Of a stretch of DNA of 64,000 nucleotides, positions 1 to 8,066 are shown piece after piece. Source of the stretch: Vreelandella rituensis (lineage in GTDB: Bacteria > Pseudomonadota > Gammaproteobacteria > Pseudomonadales > Halomonadaceae); assembly GCF_003336665.1 (NCBI RefSeq), contig NZ_QPIJ01000001.1, positions 1 to 64,000 of the forward strand. The letters run 5' to 3'. Made by a program: the position numbers and the translations under genes. Under the pieces are notes generated by a model. It saw only the letters and a list, made by a program, of their open reading frames with translations, was not told the DNA's origin and ran no database searches. Within the stretch, counting starts at the first letter, position 1; each line of letters begins with the position of its first letter.

Positions 1-262
1 GGCAGCGCCTTTGAATGTCACGGGAACTGAACACGCCATGGCTATACGCATAAATGAGCAGAGAGACGATCAGGCGGGGGTGATAGGCCCGCTGGCCAAG
101 ATGGCTGTATTGTTGCTCGACCGCGGTGGTGTCGATCTGCTTGAAGAGTTCTTCATAAAGAAAGCAGTCATGGTCGTCGGCCAACAAATCAAAGAGATTG
201 CTGGGAAACAAGAGGTGTTGGTTCGCTTCGATCGGGCTCTCTTTGAACGGAGGGACATTCAT
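1..262 (-). CDS. IS1182-type transposase, N-terminal part
   Basis: Catalyses transposition of its own element. Only the N-terminal 87 residues are present and the frame stays open to the window edge. The segment around residues 50-85 has an LGQ-x-AYHPRL-I-SLLIYAYSHGVFSSR core, which is characteristic of the N-terminal DNA-binding domain of IS1182-type (DDE) transposases. The start is the ATG at 262; no closer in-frame start has a better ribosome site. The DDE residues lie outside the window, so whether the protein is active cannot be judged. Confidence 0.8.
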   Translation of the reverse strand, partial: MNVPPFKESPIEANQHLLFPSNLFDLLADDHDCFLYEELFKQIDTTAVEQQYSHLGQRAYHPRLIVSLLIYAYSHGVFSSRDIQRRC

Positions 263-338
263 GGCGACGTTTTTGACTTTTTTGAAGTTGAGGCACCATT
301 ATAGCCGATATCGCACCATTCTCGGACAGCCTCCTAGG
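1..338 (-). mobile_element. IS1182-type insertion sequence, transposase-start end only (runs off window)
   Basis: Partial insertion sequence entering from the left edge. It holds the first 87 codons of a transposase and its upstream end. The outer boundary is placed near 330-338, where a reading frame from the right changes into IS sequence (AGGCTGTCCGAGAATGG on the minus strand). The exact terminal base and any target duplication cannot be fixed because the other end lies outside the window. Family assignment is from the transposase N-terminus. Confidence 0.7.
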
Positions 339-610
339 GTGCCGTCGCCCTTCATGTCTTTTTCGGTGATGAAGAAGTCGGCACCACCCATGAAGTAGTG
401 CAGGTAGGCAATAGCTTGATCGCCCAGGCCGTCTTGTTCGTAGGTGACCGGCATGCTGGACACGGTATTCGCCAGCTCCTGAATTTGGCGAAGCGTGGCG
501 CTGCGGACATCATTATCGCGCAGGTTCTTGCCCATGCGCCGGATCTGGCTGATGGACAGGAAGGGGATTATGGCGGCGGTCAGTGTCGAAAGAGTGGGGC
601 TATGGTCCAT
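338..610 (-). pseudogene. Small plasmid-type protein gene cut off by the IS1182-type element
   Basis: The frame starts at ATG 610 with AGGAG eight bases upstream and codes a small protein. Its last native residues contain a YLHYFMGGADFFITEKD segment that I recall from unnamed plasmid and phage proteins. After the codons for MKGDGT the frame runs into the insertion sequence and ends on IS-coded residues at 299, so the native C-terminus is lost. Its promoter carries the repeated TATATGGGTTGC element (661-698) and its leader carries two GCAACCGC repeats (623-650), tying it to the shared regulon. Function unknown. Confidence 0.6.
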
Positions 611-660
611 GGTGATGCTCCTGCGGTTGCGTCGTTGATCGGCGGTTGCCGTTGTTAAGC

Positions 661-698
661 AATATACATTATATACAGGTGCAGCGCAACCCATATAC
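661..698 (-). promoter_or_regulatory. Shared TATATGGGTTGC promoter element (copy a)
   Basis: Read on the minus strand it contains TATATGGGTTGC, then TGCACC, then GTATATAAT, upstream of the start at 610. The core GGGTTGCGCTGCACC is identical to the copy at 50898-50929, although the downstream genes are unrelated. A leader with GGCAACCGCC follows before the ribosome site. Confidence 0.6.
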
Positions 699-731
699 GA
701 AATGACCGGGAACTTATGTCATTCCTGCAGG

Positions 732-1694
732 CTAGGCGCTACCCCCCGCAGGCTTGGTCAGGGCATCGACTACTTCCTGGAGGGGTATCAGGGTCAGGTG
801 GCCATAGGGTGTAAATGCGCCAGTGTCCAGAAAATGCACGTTTCCGTACCAGGTCGGGGTGTCAACGATGGTATGCCCAACGACAACCGCGTCGATGCCC
901 TCGACCGGGGTGGTATCGCCCCGCGTGTGGCGGGTACGCCCCCAGGTGAGACGGTCGATGTACGCCTCGGGATTATCTCGCACCCACTGCCAGTTCGCCG
1001 GCGGCTCTGCGTGGCAGAAGCCAATGCGCCGATCCCCAATCGTGATTTCCCGAGCCAGAGGCAGGTGGCGCAAAGCCTCGCCAAGGATACTCTTCACTTC
1101 CAGAGCGCCTTCCAGGTACACCCAGCTTCCTCCGTTCGCCTGCCAGTGATCCCAGGCATTGCCGGGACCGGGGCCATCTTTCAGCGCGTCCCAAGCGAGC
1201 CTTTCATGGTTACCGAGTATAAAACGGCTCCATGGTTCAAAGGCGAGAGACAAGCATTTGAAGGAATCCGCACCCCGATCGACAAGATCCCCGGTACAGT
1301 AGAGCAGGTCGCGTTGGCGATCAAAGCCGACCCGCGCCAGCTCCGCCTGCAGCGCATCGTACTGGCCGTGGATGTCACCACAGACGTAGACGGTCCCGGT
1401 AGTGTGTTCGGGGTCACTCACGAACAAGGGGATGTCACCCTGGCAGGGTGCGCGGTACTGCCGCTCGATTTGACGAAGCATGTCGCTGAAGGTCTGGGCC
1501 GGAATAGAGTCGGGGCGGGCACGATCAATCGCGTCGGCCACCTCGAGCAGCTGATGAACGCCCGGGGAAAGCTTGGGCGCGAGAACGTCAACTGTGGCCT
1601 CGATGTCAGCGAAGTCGTCGTCTGCTACCTCCAGATTGCCGGTTGCGACGACCTCAAACGTCCCGCCGGCCCTTACGTGAATTTCGATTGGCAT
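732..1694 (-). CDS. Metallophosphoesterase, PP2A-like serine/threonine phosphatase family
   Basis: Predicted two-metal phosphatase of the PPP/calcineurin-like superfamily, 320 residues. A variable N-terminal region of about 105 residues precedes the signature motifs: VCGDIHGQ (metal-binding GDxHG), then CTGDLVDRG (GDxVDRG), FILGNHER (GNHE), and a later HAEPP and GHTIVDTP (GHT). Layout matches PrpA/PrpB and phage lambda phosphatases with an added N-domain. The start at ATG 1694 is preceded by GGGAG. A longer reading from further upstream lacks a ribosome site. The gene follows 1738-1953 closely in the same direction and probably shares its promoter. Substrate unknown; lambda-type enzymes hydrolyse phosphoproteins and dinucleoside tetraphosphates. 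Confidence 0.85.
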   Translation of the reverse strand: MPIEIHVRAGGTFEVVATGNLEVADDDFADIEATVDVLAPKLSPGVHQLLEVADAIDRARPDSIPAQTFSDMLRQIERQYRAPCQGDIPLFVSDPEHTTGTVYVCGDIHGQYDALQAELARVGFDRQRDLLYCTGDLVDRGADSFKCLSLAFEPWSRFILGNHERLAWDALKDGPGPGNAWDHWQANGGSWVYLEGALEVKSILGEALRHLPLAREITIGDRRIGFCHAEPPANWQWVRDNPEAYIDRLTWGRTRHTRGDTTPVEGIDAVVVGHTIVDTPTWYGNVHFLDTGAFTPYGHLTLIPLQEVVDALTKPAGGSA

Positions 1695-1737
1695 GATGGT
1701 TTCTCCCCAAGAAAGGCGGGTGGTAAACAAGATGAAG

Positions 1738-1953
1738 TTAAGCGGACATTCGCTGAACGTTCATGTGCGCCTGAAAATCACAACGCGCCCCGGCAGCGGC
1801 ACTCTCGGGGCTTGGGTAGCCGTTCGTGACCACTCCGTCGAAGCTGATCCAGCCGTAGGTGGTGCGCTCGGCATCGTCGGAAAACGAGCGAAGACGATAG
1901 CCGGAAGGCATGGGGCAGCGAGTCTTGACGTTATGGTTGGTGATGGTGCTCAT
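1738..1953 (-). CDS. Small hypothetical protein (71 aa)
   Basis: Short soluble protein with no recognised family. The start at ATG 1953 has a clear AGGAG eight bases upstream; longer readings toward 2016 lack one. The sequence is polar, with no membrane segment and no cysteine pairs. It is the first gene of a probable two-gene unit with the phosphatase downstream. Its promoter region contains the shared palindromic ATATGGG element, and the leader contains GGCAACCGC, which supports it being a real expressed gene. Confidence 0.6.
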   Translation of the reverse strand: MSTITNHNVKTRCPMPSGYRLRSFSDDAERTTYGWISFDGVVTNGYPSPESAAAGARCDFQAHMNVQRMSA

Positions 1954-2013
1954 GGGTAGCTCCTGAAAATATGGGCCAGCGGTTGCCGGCGAGCAATCTA
2001 AACTAATATTATT

Positions 2014-2044
2014 CAATATATGGGATTAAAGCAACCCATATTTG
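2014..2044 (-). promoter_or_regulatory. Shared promoter element, inverted half sites (copy b)
   Basis: On the minus strand AAATATGGGTTGC is followed by six bases and CCCATATATTG, forming an inverted repeat of ATATGGG. Here the half sites are inverted, as at 50898-50929, while at 30910-30942 they are direct. It precedes 1738-1953. Confidence 0.6.
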
Positions 2045-2118
2045 AGTTGGCCGCCTTAAAGATTCGACTCTGCCTGCATCGGCCGCGTTAACCGCTACGA
2101 CAGATTATTCGACCGCGT

Positions 2119-2151
2119 TGCCATTTGGCACTATGCTGGTGCCAGTTGGCA
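2119..2151 (+). promoter_or_regulatory. Twin operator palindromes of the Xre/RES toxin-antitoxin operon
   Basis: Two nearly identical 12-bp palindromes, TGCCATTTGGCA (2119-2130) and TGCCAGTTGGCA (2140-2151), start 21 bases apart, about two helical turns. They lie directly upstream of the antitoxin start. Such paired sites suit cooperative binding by the antitoxin or the toxin-antitoxin complex for autoregulation (inference). Confidence 0.7.
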
Positions 2152-2170
2152 TAAATGGGAGGAAATGTTC

Positions 2171-2641
2171 ATGACCGTCGCCGAACGACCCGTAGAGCAA
2201 GAGCGCAGCATTCAGGACAGGACGCTGAAACGGCTGACAGGTGATATGGAAATCACGTCGAAGTCTGCCTTTGAAATTCACGAGCTGATCGAAAAGGGTC
2301 TTGATTATCAAGGTATCGCTAAGTTTGTAAGCTCCTTCCATGACGACTACAACAAGGAACTCGTATCCAAGATGATGGGCATGTCTGAGCGAACACTGTA
2401 TCGCCGGGCGAAAAATCCAGCTCCTCTCACCCCAGAGCAGGGAAGTCGAGCCTGGCGCTTTGCAGAGATTTTGGTGAAGGCTGAAGACATATTTATCGAT
2501 CCCGAGGAGGCCGAACGCTGGATGCGCACGCCGGCAATGGGGCTGGAGGGACGCAAGCCGATTGACTTGATCACGACGCAAGTGGGCTATGAGCTGGTCG
2601 ATGATTTCCTCACGCGTCTCGATTACGGGGTTTACACTTGA
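2171..2641 (+). CDS. Xre/MbcA/ParS-type antitoxin
   Basis: Antitoxin partner of the RES-domain toxin immediately downstream. The 156-residue protein has an N-terminal helical region with a helix-turn-helix-like segment (MMGMSERTLYRRAKNP, about residues 75-90) and a C-terminal MbcA/ParS toxin-binding region with a conserved DPEEAERWMRTPAMGL-type segment, where these antitoxins place the loop that plugs the toxin active site. ATG 2171 is chosen over 2165 because GGGAGG lies eight bases before it but only two before the other. Two palindromic operators lie upstream. The stop overlaps the toxin start by one base (TGATG). Confidence 0.85.
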   Translation: MTVAERPVEQERSIQDRTLKRLTGDMEITSKSAFEIHELIEKGLDYQGIAKFVSSFHDDYNKELVSKMMGMSERTLYRRAKNPAPLTPEQGSRAWRFAEILVKAEDIFIDPEEAERWMRTPAMGLEGRKPIDLITTQVGYELVDDFLTRLDYGVYT

Positions 2642-3135
2642 TGCGGGATTGGAGAGGCAGCCGTGATGTCTTTCTGTGGCGCCTGGAGCGTAAGCGCCAT
2701 GTCGAAACCTGGTCCAGCGGTATCGGTGCAGAATTAAGCGGAGGCCGCTGGAACTCCAAGGGGCGCGCTGCCGTCTACGGCTCACTTGACCCTTCGACGG
2801 CCATTCTCGAGGTTGCCGCTCACAAAGGGTTCAAGGTGCTGGATGTGGATGAGCACTACCTCTTGGGTGTCAGGATTCTTGACCCAAGCAGGGTACATGA
2901 AGTTTCTCCAGACTCACTTCCCAACCCAAACTGGCTTGTTCCTGGATCGCCAGGGCAGGGCCAGCAGTCTCATGGAGACAAGCTTCTTGCGGTGCATCCC
3001 TTCATCGTCGTGCCTTCTACTATTTCTCAGCACAGCTGGAACATCGTGCTGAATCCCGTGAGCGCCCAGGGGCTCTTTGATCTGGTCGTTGAGGAGCGCT
3101 TCGCCCTCGATACGCGGCTTAATCCGCCTCTGTAG
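2641..3135 (+). CDS. RES-domain toxin (NAD+-degrading type)
   Basis: Toxin of the Xre-RES family. Characterised members such as MbcT and Res degrade NAD+ by phosphorolysis or hydrolysis. The 164-residue protein shows the family features in order: an early WR-L-R segment, GGRWNSKG around residue 36, VYGSLDPSTAILE with the conserved A-LE, and the C-terminal PS-------WN-VLNP block. The family R, E and S positions appear kept, so it is probably active. The start overlaps the antitoxin stop, giving translational coupling. Length is normal for the family. Confidence 0.85.
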   Translation: MRDWRGSRDVFLWRLERKRHVETWSSGIGAELSGGRWNSKGRAAVYGSLDPSTAILEVAAHKGFKVLDVDEHYLLGVRILDPSRVHEVSPDSLPNPNWLVPGSPGQGQQSHGDKLLAVHPFIVVPSTISQHSWNIVLNPVSAQGLFDLVVEERFALDTRLNPPL

Positions 3136-3614
3136 ACAGCGTTCACGGCAAGCTGGCAGTAATTGGCAAAGAATTCTTCACATGATGTGATGAGGGCGTC
3201 TTTGTCCTACTTCGGCGGCTAATGCCCGCTGGAGCATGTCGAGCAATCGCCATGCAGCCTTGTATATGGATTGACCCCAACCAGTATTATAGATAGTATT
3301 GGCAGACTCCTCAGGCAGAGCAGCATTCTTATATCAAGTATTCTCTAATCTAAAGCCTAGTAAATTCGATTCGTGAGACAATTATCTGGTGTCTACACCA
3401 TAGCAAATGATTCTAGCTCGCTAGAATGTTTGGCCTAAAGCCTGCTGTAAATGGCGTATTCGTAAGCAGGGCGGTAAGCGCCATTTGCGTGGGTGGTAAA
3501 GGCTGGGGCCGATAGATTCTCTTAACCTGCAGTAGATCTAAGTAGTCGGCTTTTAGGGGCTAACAACGCGCCCCGTCACGGCGAAGACGCCAAACGTAAG
3601 AGGAAATATTGAAT
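3136..3614 (+). other. Gene-free stretch before the yjf-type operon
   Basis: About 480 bases with no convincing frame. A GTATATGGATTGACC stretch near 3260 loosely resembles the shared promoter element but has no partner half site. The promoter of the following operon presumably lies in the last 150 bases; I could not identify -10/-35 boxes with confidence. Confidence 0.4.
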
Positions 3615-4070
3615 ATGAGCGATAGCACCACTCAGGTACTCACCCCAGACGAGCTGAAGAACCGGCTCGTTGCAGTTTTCGACTCGGTAGTGAATGTCCA
3701 GCACGAATGGCCAGAGTGTGGCATCTGGCTTGACTTGGAGAACGCCTCGGTGGCACTCCAGATGCACGATTACGGTGATCTGTCAGTGACCGTCACGCTC
3801 TCTGATAGCGGCTGGCTGGTGATGACCGAAGTAGCGCCGGTTTCAGCGGTTCATAACACCGCAGAGCTTAACGAAACGCTTCTGCGCCTGGGCATGATGC
3901 TGCCACTGGTATCGATCGGGATTGCCGATATTGCCGGGGAATCGCATTACGTCATCTACGGCCAGTTGTTCCCCGACTGCAAGCTGGAAGCATTGAGCGC
4001 CGAAGTGCAAGCCTGCGCCGATGCCGCGCTGGACGTAGCGGGATTGCTTCAAGAACAGCAGGCCGCCTAA
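3615..4070 (+). CDS. yjfI: DUF2170 family protein, YjfI-like
   Basis: First gene of an operon matching E. coli yjfI-yjfJ-(channel)-yjfK-yjfL-yjfM-yjfC in order. It is an acidic soluble protein of 151 residues with no membrane segment. The family is found next to PspA-like proteins; its biochemical role is not established. A one-domain DUF2170 protein of this size is normal. ATG 3615 is preferred over TTG 3609 because AGAGGA lies about ten bases upstream of the ATG and only four from the TTG. The spacing to the next gene is 42 bases. The identification rests on synteny together with overall composition. Confidence 0.75.
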   Translation: MSDSTTQVLTPDELKNRLVAVFDSVVNVQHEWPECGIWLDLENASVALQMHDYGDLSVTVTLSDSGWLVMTEVAPVSAVHNTAELNETLLRLGMMLPLVSIGIADIAGESHYVIYGQLFPDCKLEALSAEVQACADAALDVAGLLQEQQAA

Positions 4071-4112
4071 CCCGCCGCCCGCATTTGTCCGACTCAATAC
4101 AAGGAATTTTCA

Positions 4113-4820
4113 ATGCTATTACGCAAGATGTTTACCGCTCTGCGTGGCAAGGCCACGGAAACGGGTGAAGCCATCGTTGACTCCCAGAGCATTCGGATCA
4201 TGGAACAGGAACTGCGCGATGCCCAGAAAGCGCTGGATGGGGCCAACACCGAACTGACGTCGATCATGGCGCAGCGCAACCGGGCAGTGCGTGAAGCTGA
4301 AGAAATTCAGAGCAAGATCACTGAATACGAAGTCAGCGCCCTTGCGGCGCTCGACAAGGGTGATGAAGGGCTGGCCGGCGAAGTTGCCGAGCGTATTTCC
4401 CAGCTTGAAAGCGACAAGTCGGTGGCCGACGCCAACGCTCAGCAGTACGACCAGACCGTGGCATCACTCAAGTCGACAATTGCAAAGTCCAAGCAAAGCA
4501 TCCGCCACGTTGAACAGCAGAAATCCCACGTCAAGGCCACGGCGGCGGCACAGAAGGCCCAAGCCGCTGTTGCGTCAAAGCATGCCGGCCAGAACGCCAG
4601 CATGAGCAGCGCCATGGCGTCACTGGATCGCATCAAGGAAAAGCAGGCTCAGAACGCCGAGCAGATGAAAGTGGCACAAGAACTGGAAGATCAGGAATCC
4701 GGTGCCGACCTGGACAAGCGCTTGGCCCAAGCCGGTATCAACGGTAACGGTTCGACAAGCTCGAATGATGTCCTGGCGCGACTCAAGGCGAAACGGCAGG
4801 GCACGGCAAGCGACGCCTAA
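4113..4820 (+). CDS. yjfJ: PspA/IM30 family protein, YjfJ-like
   Basis: ESCRT-III-like membrane-associated coiled-coil protein of the PspA/IM30/Vipp1 family, 235 residues. Nearly the whole chain is predicted helix rich in A, E, K and Q with heptad patterns from about residue 25 to 205. An amphipathic N-terminus (MLLRKMFTALRGKATETGE) is typical of the membrane-binding helix. Family members oligomerise on and protect the inner membrane. It lies between the DUF2170 and channel genes, and a 30-bp perfect palindrome follows it. The operon context suggests an envelope-stress unit (inference). Confidence 0.85.
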   Translation: MLLRKMFTALRGKATETGEAIVDSQSIRIMEQELRDAQKALDGANTELTSIMAQRNRAVREAEEIQSKITEYEVSALAALDKGDEGLAGEVAERISQLESDKSVADANAQQYDQTVASLKSTIAKSKQSIRHVEQQKSHVKATAAAQKAQAAVASKHAGQNASMSSAMASLDRIKEKQAQNAEQMKVAQELEDQESGADLDKRLAQAGINGNGSTSSNDVLARLKAKRQGTASDA

Positions 4821-4837
4821 CCCTTAGGCTTTTCCAC

Positions 4838-4867
4838 GACACAGCCGGTAGCGCTACCGGCTGTGTC
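4838..4867 (+). repeat. 30-bp perfect palindrome between pspA-like and channel genes
   Basis: GACACAGCCGGTAGC followed by its exact reverse complement. A strong stem without a T-run follows a smaller hairpin, GCCTAACCCTTAGGC (4815-4829). It could act as an mRNA-processing or attenuating hairpin, or as a dimeric protein binding site. It is not a normal Rho-independent terminator. Confidence 0.6.
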
Positions 4868-4884
4868 TGGCGCAAGAGATCAAC

Positions 4885-5964
4885 ATGCCAATATTCCAAC
4901 AACTTCTCAAGGCACTAAAAGCCTCCACGATAAACGTGAGCTGGTCATTTCTTTTCATGCTCGCCATCGCACACATGACCACTTCCTGGGCGCTCATGGC
5001 TCTCTCGGGTGAGGTCATGGCCGAGTCGTTCACGCTTTGGGTTTACTACTACATCGTCAGCGCCAGCACGGTCGGCTATGGCGATATGAGCCCGGTCAGT
5101 GCGGCGGGGCAATGGGGGGTGGCGCTCTACGTGATACCCGGTGGTATCTCGCTATTCGCCGCGCTAATCGGCAAGGCCACGGTGTCGGTCAGCACCTTTT
5201 GGAGGAATCAAATGCAAGGCAAAGGCAATTACACCGCCCTGCGCGGGCATACCGTGGTGATCGGCTGGCATGGCGAAGCGACGGAAAAGATCATCGACAT
5301 CTTGAAAGCCGACAGCCAGTTACCCGATGAAATCGTGCTGTGCGTGGTGAAGGACATCAACAACCCGCGTCCCGCCGATGTGAAATTCGTCAAGGGCGCC
5401 AGCTTCTCCGACGCCGATTTCCTCAAGCGCGCCGGTATCGAAGGCGCCAGCCGCGTGATTATTTACGACCAGTGCGATGAGCGCGTGGCCACGGTTGCCT
5501 TGTCGGCTTATCACCTGAAGGGGGCAGGGTGCCATCTAGTAGCGCACTGCGATAACCCGGCCACAGCGACGATGCTGCGGCGCACGCTCCCAGGGATTGA
5601 GTGTACCGAAGCGCTGGCGCTGGAAATGCTGGTGCGTTCGGCAACCGATGCTGGCATCAGCCGGGTGGTCAATGAACTGCTTGCAGTGGATCACGGGGCG
5701 ACGCAATTCCAGACCCGTCTTGAGCAAGTGCCGGAGGGGGCGGTGTTCGGGACGCTGTTTTCAAACGCCAAGGCGCAGCACAACGTGACCGTGCTGGGAG
5801 TGTCTTCCTGCAGCCACGACAGCGACATGCTGAATCCTCCAGCGGATCGCCCCATCCAGTCTGGTGATCTTGTGTATTACATGGCGTCCCAGCGCCTGAC
5901 GCCCGAACAGTTTGGGTCGCTCCTGGTTGCACACACCGAGTCACCTGCAGCTGTTTCGGCCTAG
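4885..5964 (+). CDS. Two-TM potassium channel with RCK/TrkA-N domain
   Basis: Predicted inner-membrane K+ channel subunit of 359 residues. Two transmembrane helices (about residues 16-40 and 75-95) flank a pore loop with the selectivity filter TVGYGD. The cytoplasmic part is an RCK regulatory domain beginning GHTVVIGWHGEA, a Rossmann-like strand-loop. Such channels are gated by ligands bound to RCK domains assembled as octameric rings. E. coli yjf loci lack this gene, so its place between the pspA-like and DUF2491 genes is an addition. It suggests that the operon answers membrane-potential or osmotic disturbance (inference). No truncation is seen. Confidence 0.85.
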   Translation: MPIFQQLLKALKASTINVSWSFLFMLAIAHMTTSWALMALSGEVMAESFTLWVYYYIVSASTVGYGDMSPVSAAGQWGVALYVIPGGISLFAALIGKATVSVSTFWRNQMQGKGNYTALRGHTVVIGWHGEATEKIIDILKADSQLPDEIVLCVVKDINNPRPADVKFVKGASFSDADFLKRAGIEGASRVIIYDQCDERVATVALSAYHLKGAGCHLVAHCDNPATATMLRRTLPGIECTEALALEMLVRSATDAGISRVVNELLAVDHGATQFQTRLEQVPEGAVFGTLFSNAKAQHNVTVLGVSSCSHDSDMLNPPADRPIQSGDLVYYMASQRLTPEQFGSLLVAHTESPAAVSA

Positions 5965-6019
5965 CGTCACGGCACCCAAAAGCAAGGCGAACGCCATCTA
6001 ACCATCAAGAGGGAACCGT

Positions 6020-6751
6020 ATGTTGTCAGCACTCAAATCGCTGTTGCGCGCCGGATCGAAAAAAGAACAGGCCGAGCATGACCGCCATGTGGCCAAGATC
6101 GCCGATGGCTTGCCGGATGGCATGACCCCGGCTGATTTCGAGGGGATGCGGCTCGATGGCATGGTTTCGCTCGACATGCTGGCGTTGAAAGCTCATGACG
6201 CCTTTCGTTTCGATCCAAGCTGGAGCGGTGAAGCCCATCAGATCAAGGCCATTGGCGTGGTCGAACTTGGCAAAGGCGAGAAACTGACCCGCTTCTACCT
6301 GGAAAACGACACCTGGATTCAAGCGGCCATCGAGGGTGATCGAGTTTTTGAATACAAGGTCTTCGATTTCCACGCGGCCCAGGATGTTTCGGACGTTGAG
6401 TTTGACGCCATTATCAACAACACCGATCCCGCTGATAAAAACGGTGTCGGCGCCAGCTGCTACGTGTTGCCCAGCCAAGAGGGCGACGGCACGACGTACA
6501 AGCGAGTTTGGGGCGCTGAAGACAGCGCCTGGTCACCGCCCGTGATTCTCGAAGAAACCGTGACCCTCGCGGAGGGAGGCATTCCGTCCCAAGTACGCCA
6601 CCACTGCATGCTTTACGAGCGGCACCTGCCTGAAGCCGATCGCTTTGAGTACGTGATTATCAGTGCCGAAGAGGACGCCGGGGATGGAAGCTACCAGCTG
6701 GTGACCAATCTCGGGGTGGATATCCGCGCCCTGGTGATCGACGCCAACTAA
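6020..6751 (+). CDS. yjfK: DUF2491 family protein, YjfK-like
   Basis: Soluble protein of 243 residues, assigned to DUF2491 by its position between PspA-like and DUF350 genes, its size and its overall pattern. It has an N-terminal charged helix (KKEQAEHDRHVAKIADG) and a mixed alpha/beta body ending with a conserved YE-hydrophobic segment. No catalytic motif is apparent and the biochemical role of the family is unknown. AGAGGG lies just before the ATG. About 55 bases separate it from the channel gene, consistent with one transcript. Confidence 0.75.
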   Translation: MLSALKSLLRAGSKKEQAEHDRHVAKIADGLPDGMTPADFEGMRLDGMVSLDMLALKAHDAFRFDPSWSGEAHQIKAIGVVELGKGEKLTRFYLENDTWIQAAIEGDRVFEYKVFDFHAAQDVSDVEFDAIINNTDPADKNGVGASCYVLPSQEGDGTTYKRVWGAEDSAWSPPVILEETVTLAEGGIPSQVRHHCMLYERHLPEADRFEYVIISAEEDAGDGSYQLVTNLGVDIRALVIDAN

Positions 6752-6852
6752 CGCTGCTCACCGTGATGGACGTAACCCCTCGGCCGAATTTTTAGCCCTT
6801 TCCTGGGGCATCACCGGGCATTTGCCCGCTTCAACGAGAAGGAAATTAGTAA

Positions 6853-7275
6853 ATGGGAAACCTTGGTCTGTACCTTTCCGGCCTGCCGGCATTCTTTGCC
6901 TACCTGGCCACTGCCGCGATCATGCTGGTGTTGTTCATGATGGCCTACAGCAAGATCACCCCGCACAAGGAATGGGCGCTGATCCGCGAAGGCAATGCGG
7001 CGGCGGCAACCGCCTTTGCCGGGGCGATTCTCGGCTTCACGATCCCGCTCTACAGCGCCATGGCCAACAGCGTGGGATTTATCGACTTCATCCTGTGGGG
7101 CATCGTGGCGTTCTTCGTGCAGTTGGTGACCTTCTTTGCGATCAAGGGCGTGCTACGCCGGCAGGGTGAAAGCCTGTCCACGCATATCGCTGACAATCAC
7201 ATCGCTTACGGCATCTTGTCCGGCGCCATCGCAGTGGCTATCGGCCTGCTCAACGCCGCCTCCATGGTTTGGTAA
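6853..7275 (+). CDS. yjfL: DUF350 family inner-membrane protein, YjfL-like
   Basis: Small integral membrane protein (140 residues) with four predicted membrane helices: about residues 8-28, 50-70, 78-98 and 115-138. Helix 1 is followed by the cytoplasmic KITPHKEWALIREGNAAAATAF segment typical of DUF350. The family is linked to PspA-like proteins and to ATP-grasp enzymes of the glutathionylspermidine synthase type, exactly as here. AAGGAAA lies before the ATG. Its function is unproven; a membrane anchor or sensor role is inferred. Confidence 0.8.
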   Translation: MGNLGLYLSGLPAFFAYLATAAIMLVLFMMAYSKITPHKEWALIREGNAAAATAFAGAILGFTIPLYSAMANSVGFIDFILWGIVAFFVQLVTFFAIKGVLRRQGESLSTHIADNHIAYGILSGAIAVAIGLLNAASMVW

Positions 7276-7287
7276 AGGGAGATCACG

Positions 7288-7968
7288 ATGTCGAAGAAAC
7301 ATTCACCGAATTTGTCACGCCGCAAGCGTAGCGTTCGCTTAACGCTGGCCCTGATGGGCGCCGGCGCTGCCGTCACGCTGGCGGGTTGCGCAGACGACAA
7401 TAGTTACGAGAGTTACGAGGCGCCACACGTTACGGGGGTGGCGTTTTCAGACCCCAATCCCTACCGCGATGTTGAGGAGTGCGTCGAAGCGAAGGTCTAT
7501 ACCCGGCAAACCTGTGAAACGAGCTATGCAGACTCGCTCAAGGCCGCCCCACGCTTTGATAGCCTGGAGGCCTGCGAGCAAGCTCACGGCGAGGGGGCCT
7601 GCGCCCCGCCAACCCAAGAGCACCTTCAGGCATCGGGCGGGTCGCAAAATAGCGGTGGGGGTTGGTTCGCCCCGGCGCTGATGGGTTACATGGTGGGCAA
7701 CATGATGTCGGCCAGCAGTAATGGCTCCAAGCTGCACAGTGCCTACCACGAGCCGGTATACCGTAACCGAGAGAATCGGGGTAACTGGAATGCGGCGACG
7801 GCGGCGACGACGACCCGCTTGGCCCAGCGCCATAATGAGGTTAGCAAAAGTGTCGCCGCGACAGGCCGCAGCATCACCAAGCAGCGTGCGGCAACGGCCA
7901 AGTCGATGGGTACCCAGCGTAGTGGGTTTGGCTCACGTTCTTCAGCACGCGGGGGCTTCGGCTCCTAA
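7288..7968 (+). CDS. yjfM: DUF1190 family lipoprotein, YjfM/YgiB-like
   Basis: Secreted lipoprotein of 226 residues. The N-terminus has basic residues (SRRKRSVR), a hydrophobic core and the lipobox LAGC at about residue 32. A cysteine-rich segment follows (DVEECVEAK, QTCETSY, EACEQAHGEGAC). Next come a glycine-rich hydrophobic stretch around WFAPALMGYMVGNMM and a basic, Ser/Gly-rich tail ending GSRSSARGGFGS. These are the DUF1190 hallmarks. It is 12 bases after the DUF350 gene and followed by the ATP-grasp gene, the usual DUF1190 partner. Confidence 0.8.
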   Translation: MSKKHSPNLSRRKRSVRLTLALMGAGAAVTLAGCADDNSYESYEAPHVTGVAFSDPNPYRDVEECVEAKVYTRQTCETSYADSLKAAPRFDSLEACEQAHGEGACAPPTQEHLQASGGSQNSGGGWFAPALMGYMVGNMMSASSNGSKLHSAYHEPVYRNRENRGNWNAATAATTTRLAQRHNEVSKSVAATGRSITKQRAATAKSMGTQRSGFGSRSSARGGFGS

Positions 7969-8066
7969 CTCACCCCCGCTGGTGCTTGCCATCGAGCGGG
8001 CGCCAGCGGAATACGATGCACCAGGGAAGAGGAGCTGGCCTTGGCACAAACGAGGGGAAGAAGAAC

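Noticed and set aside
702..1829. Long rightward 375-codon frame opposite the metallophosphatase
   Set aside because: It mirrors the leftward gene, which has complete phosphatase motifs and a ribosome site; this frame has neither.
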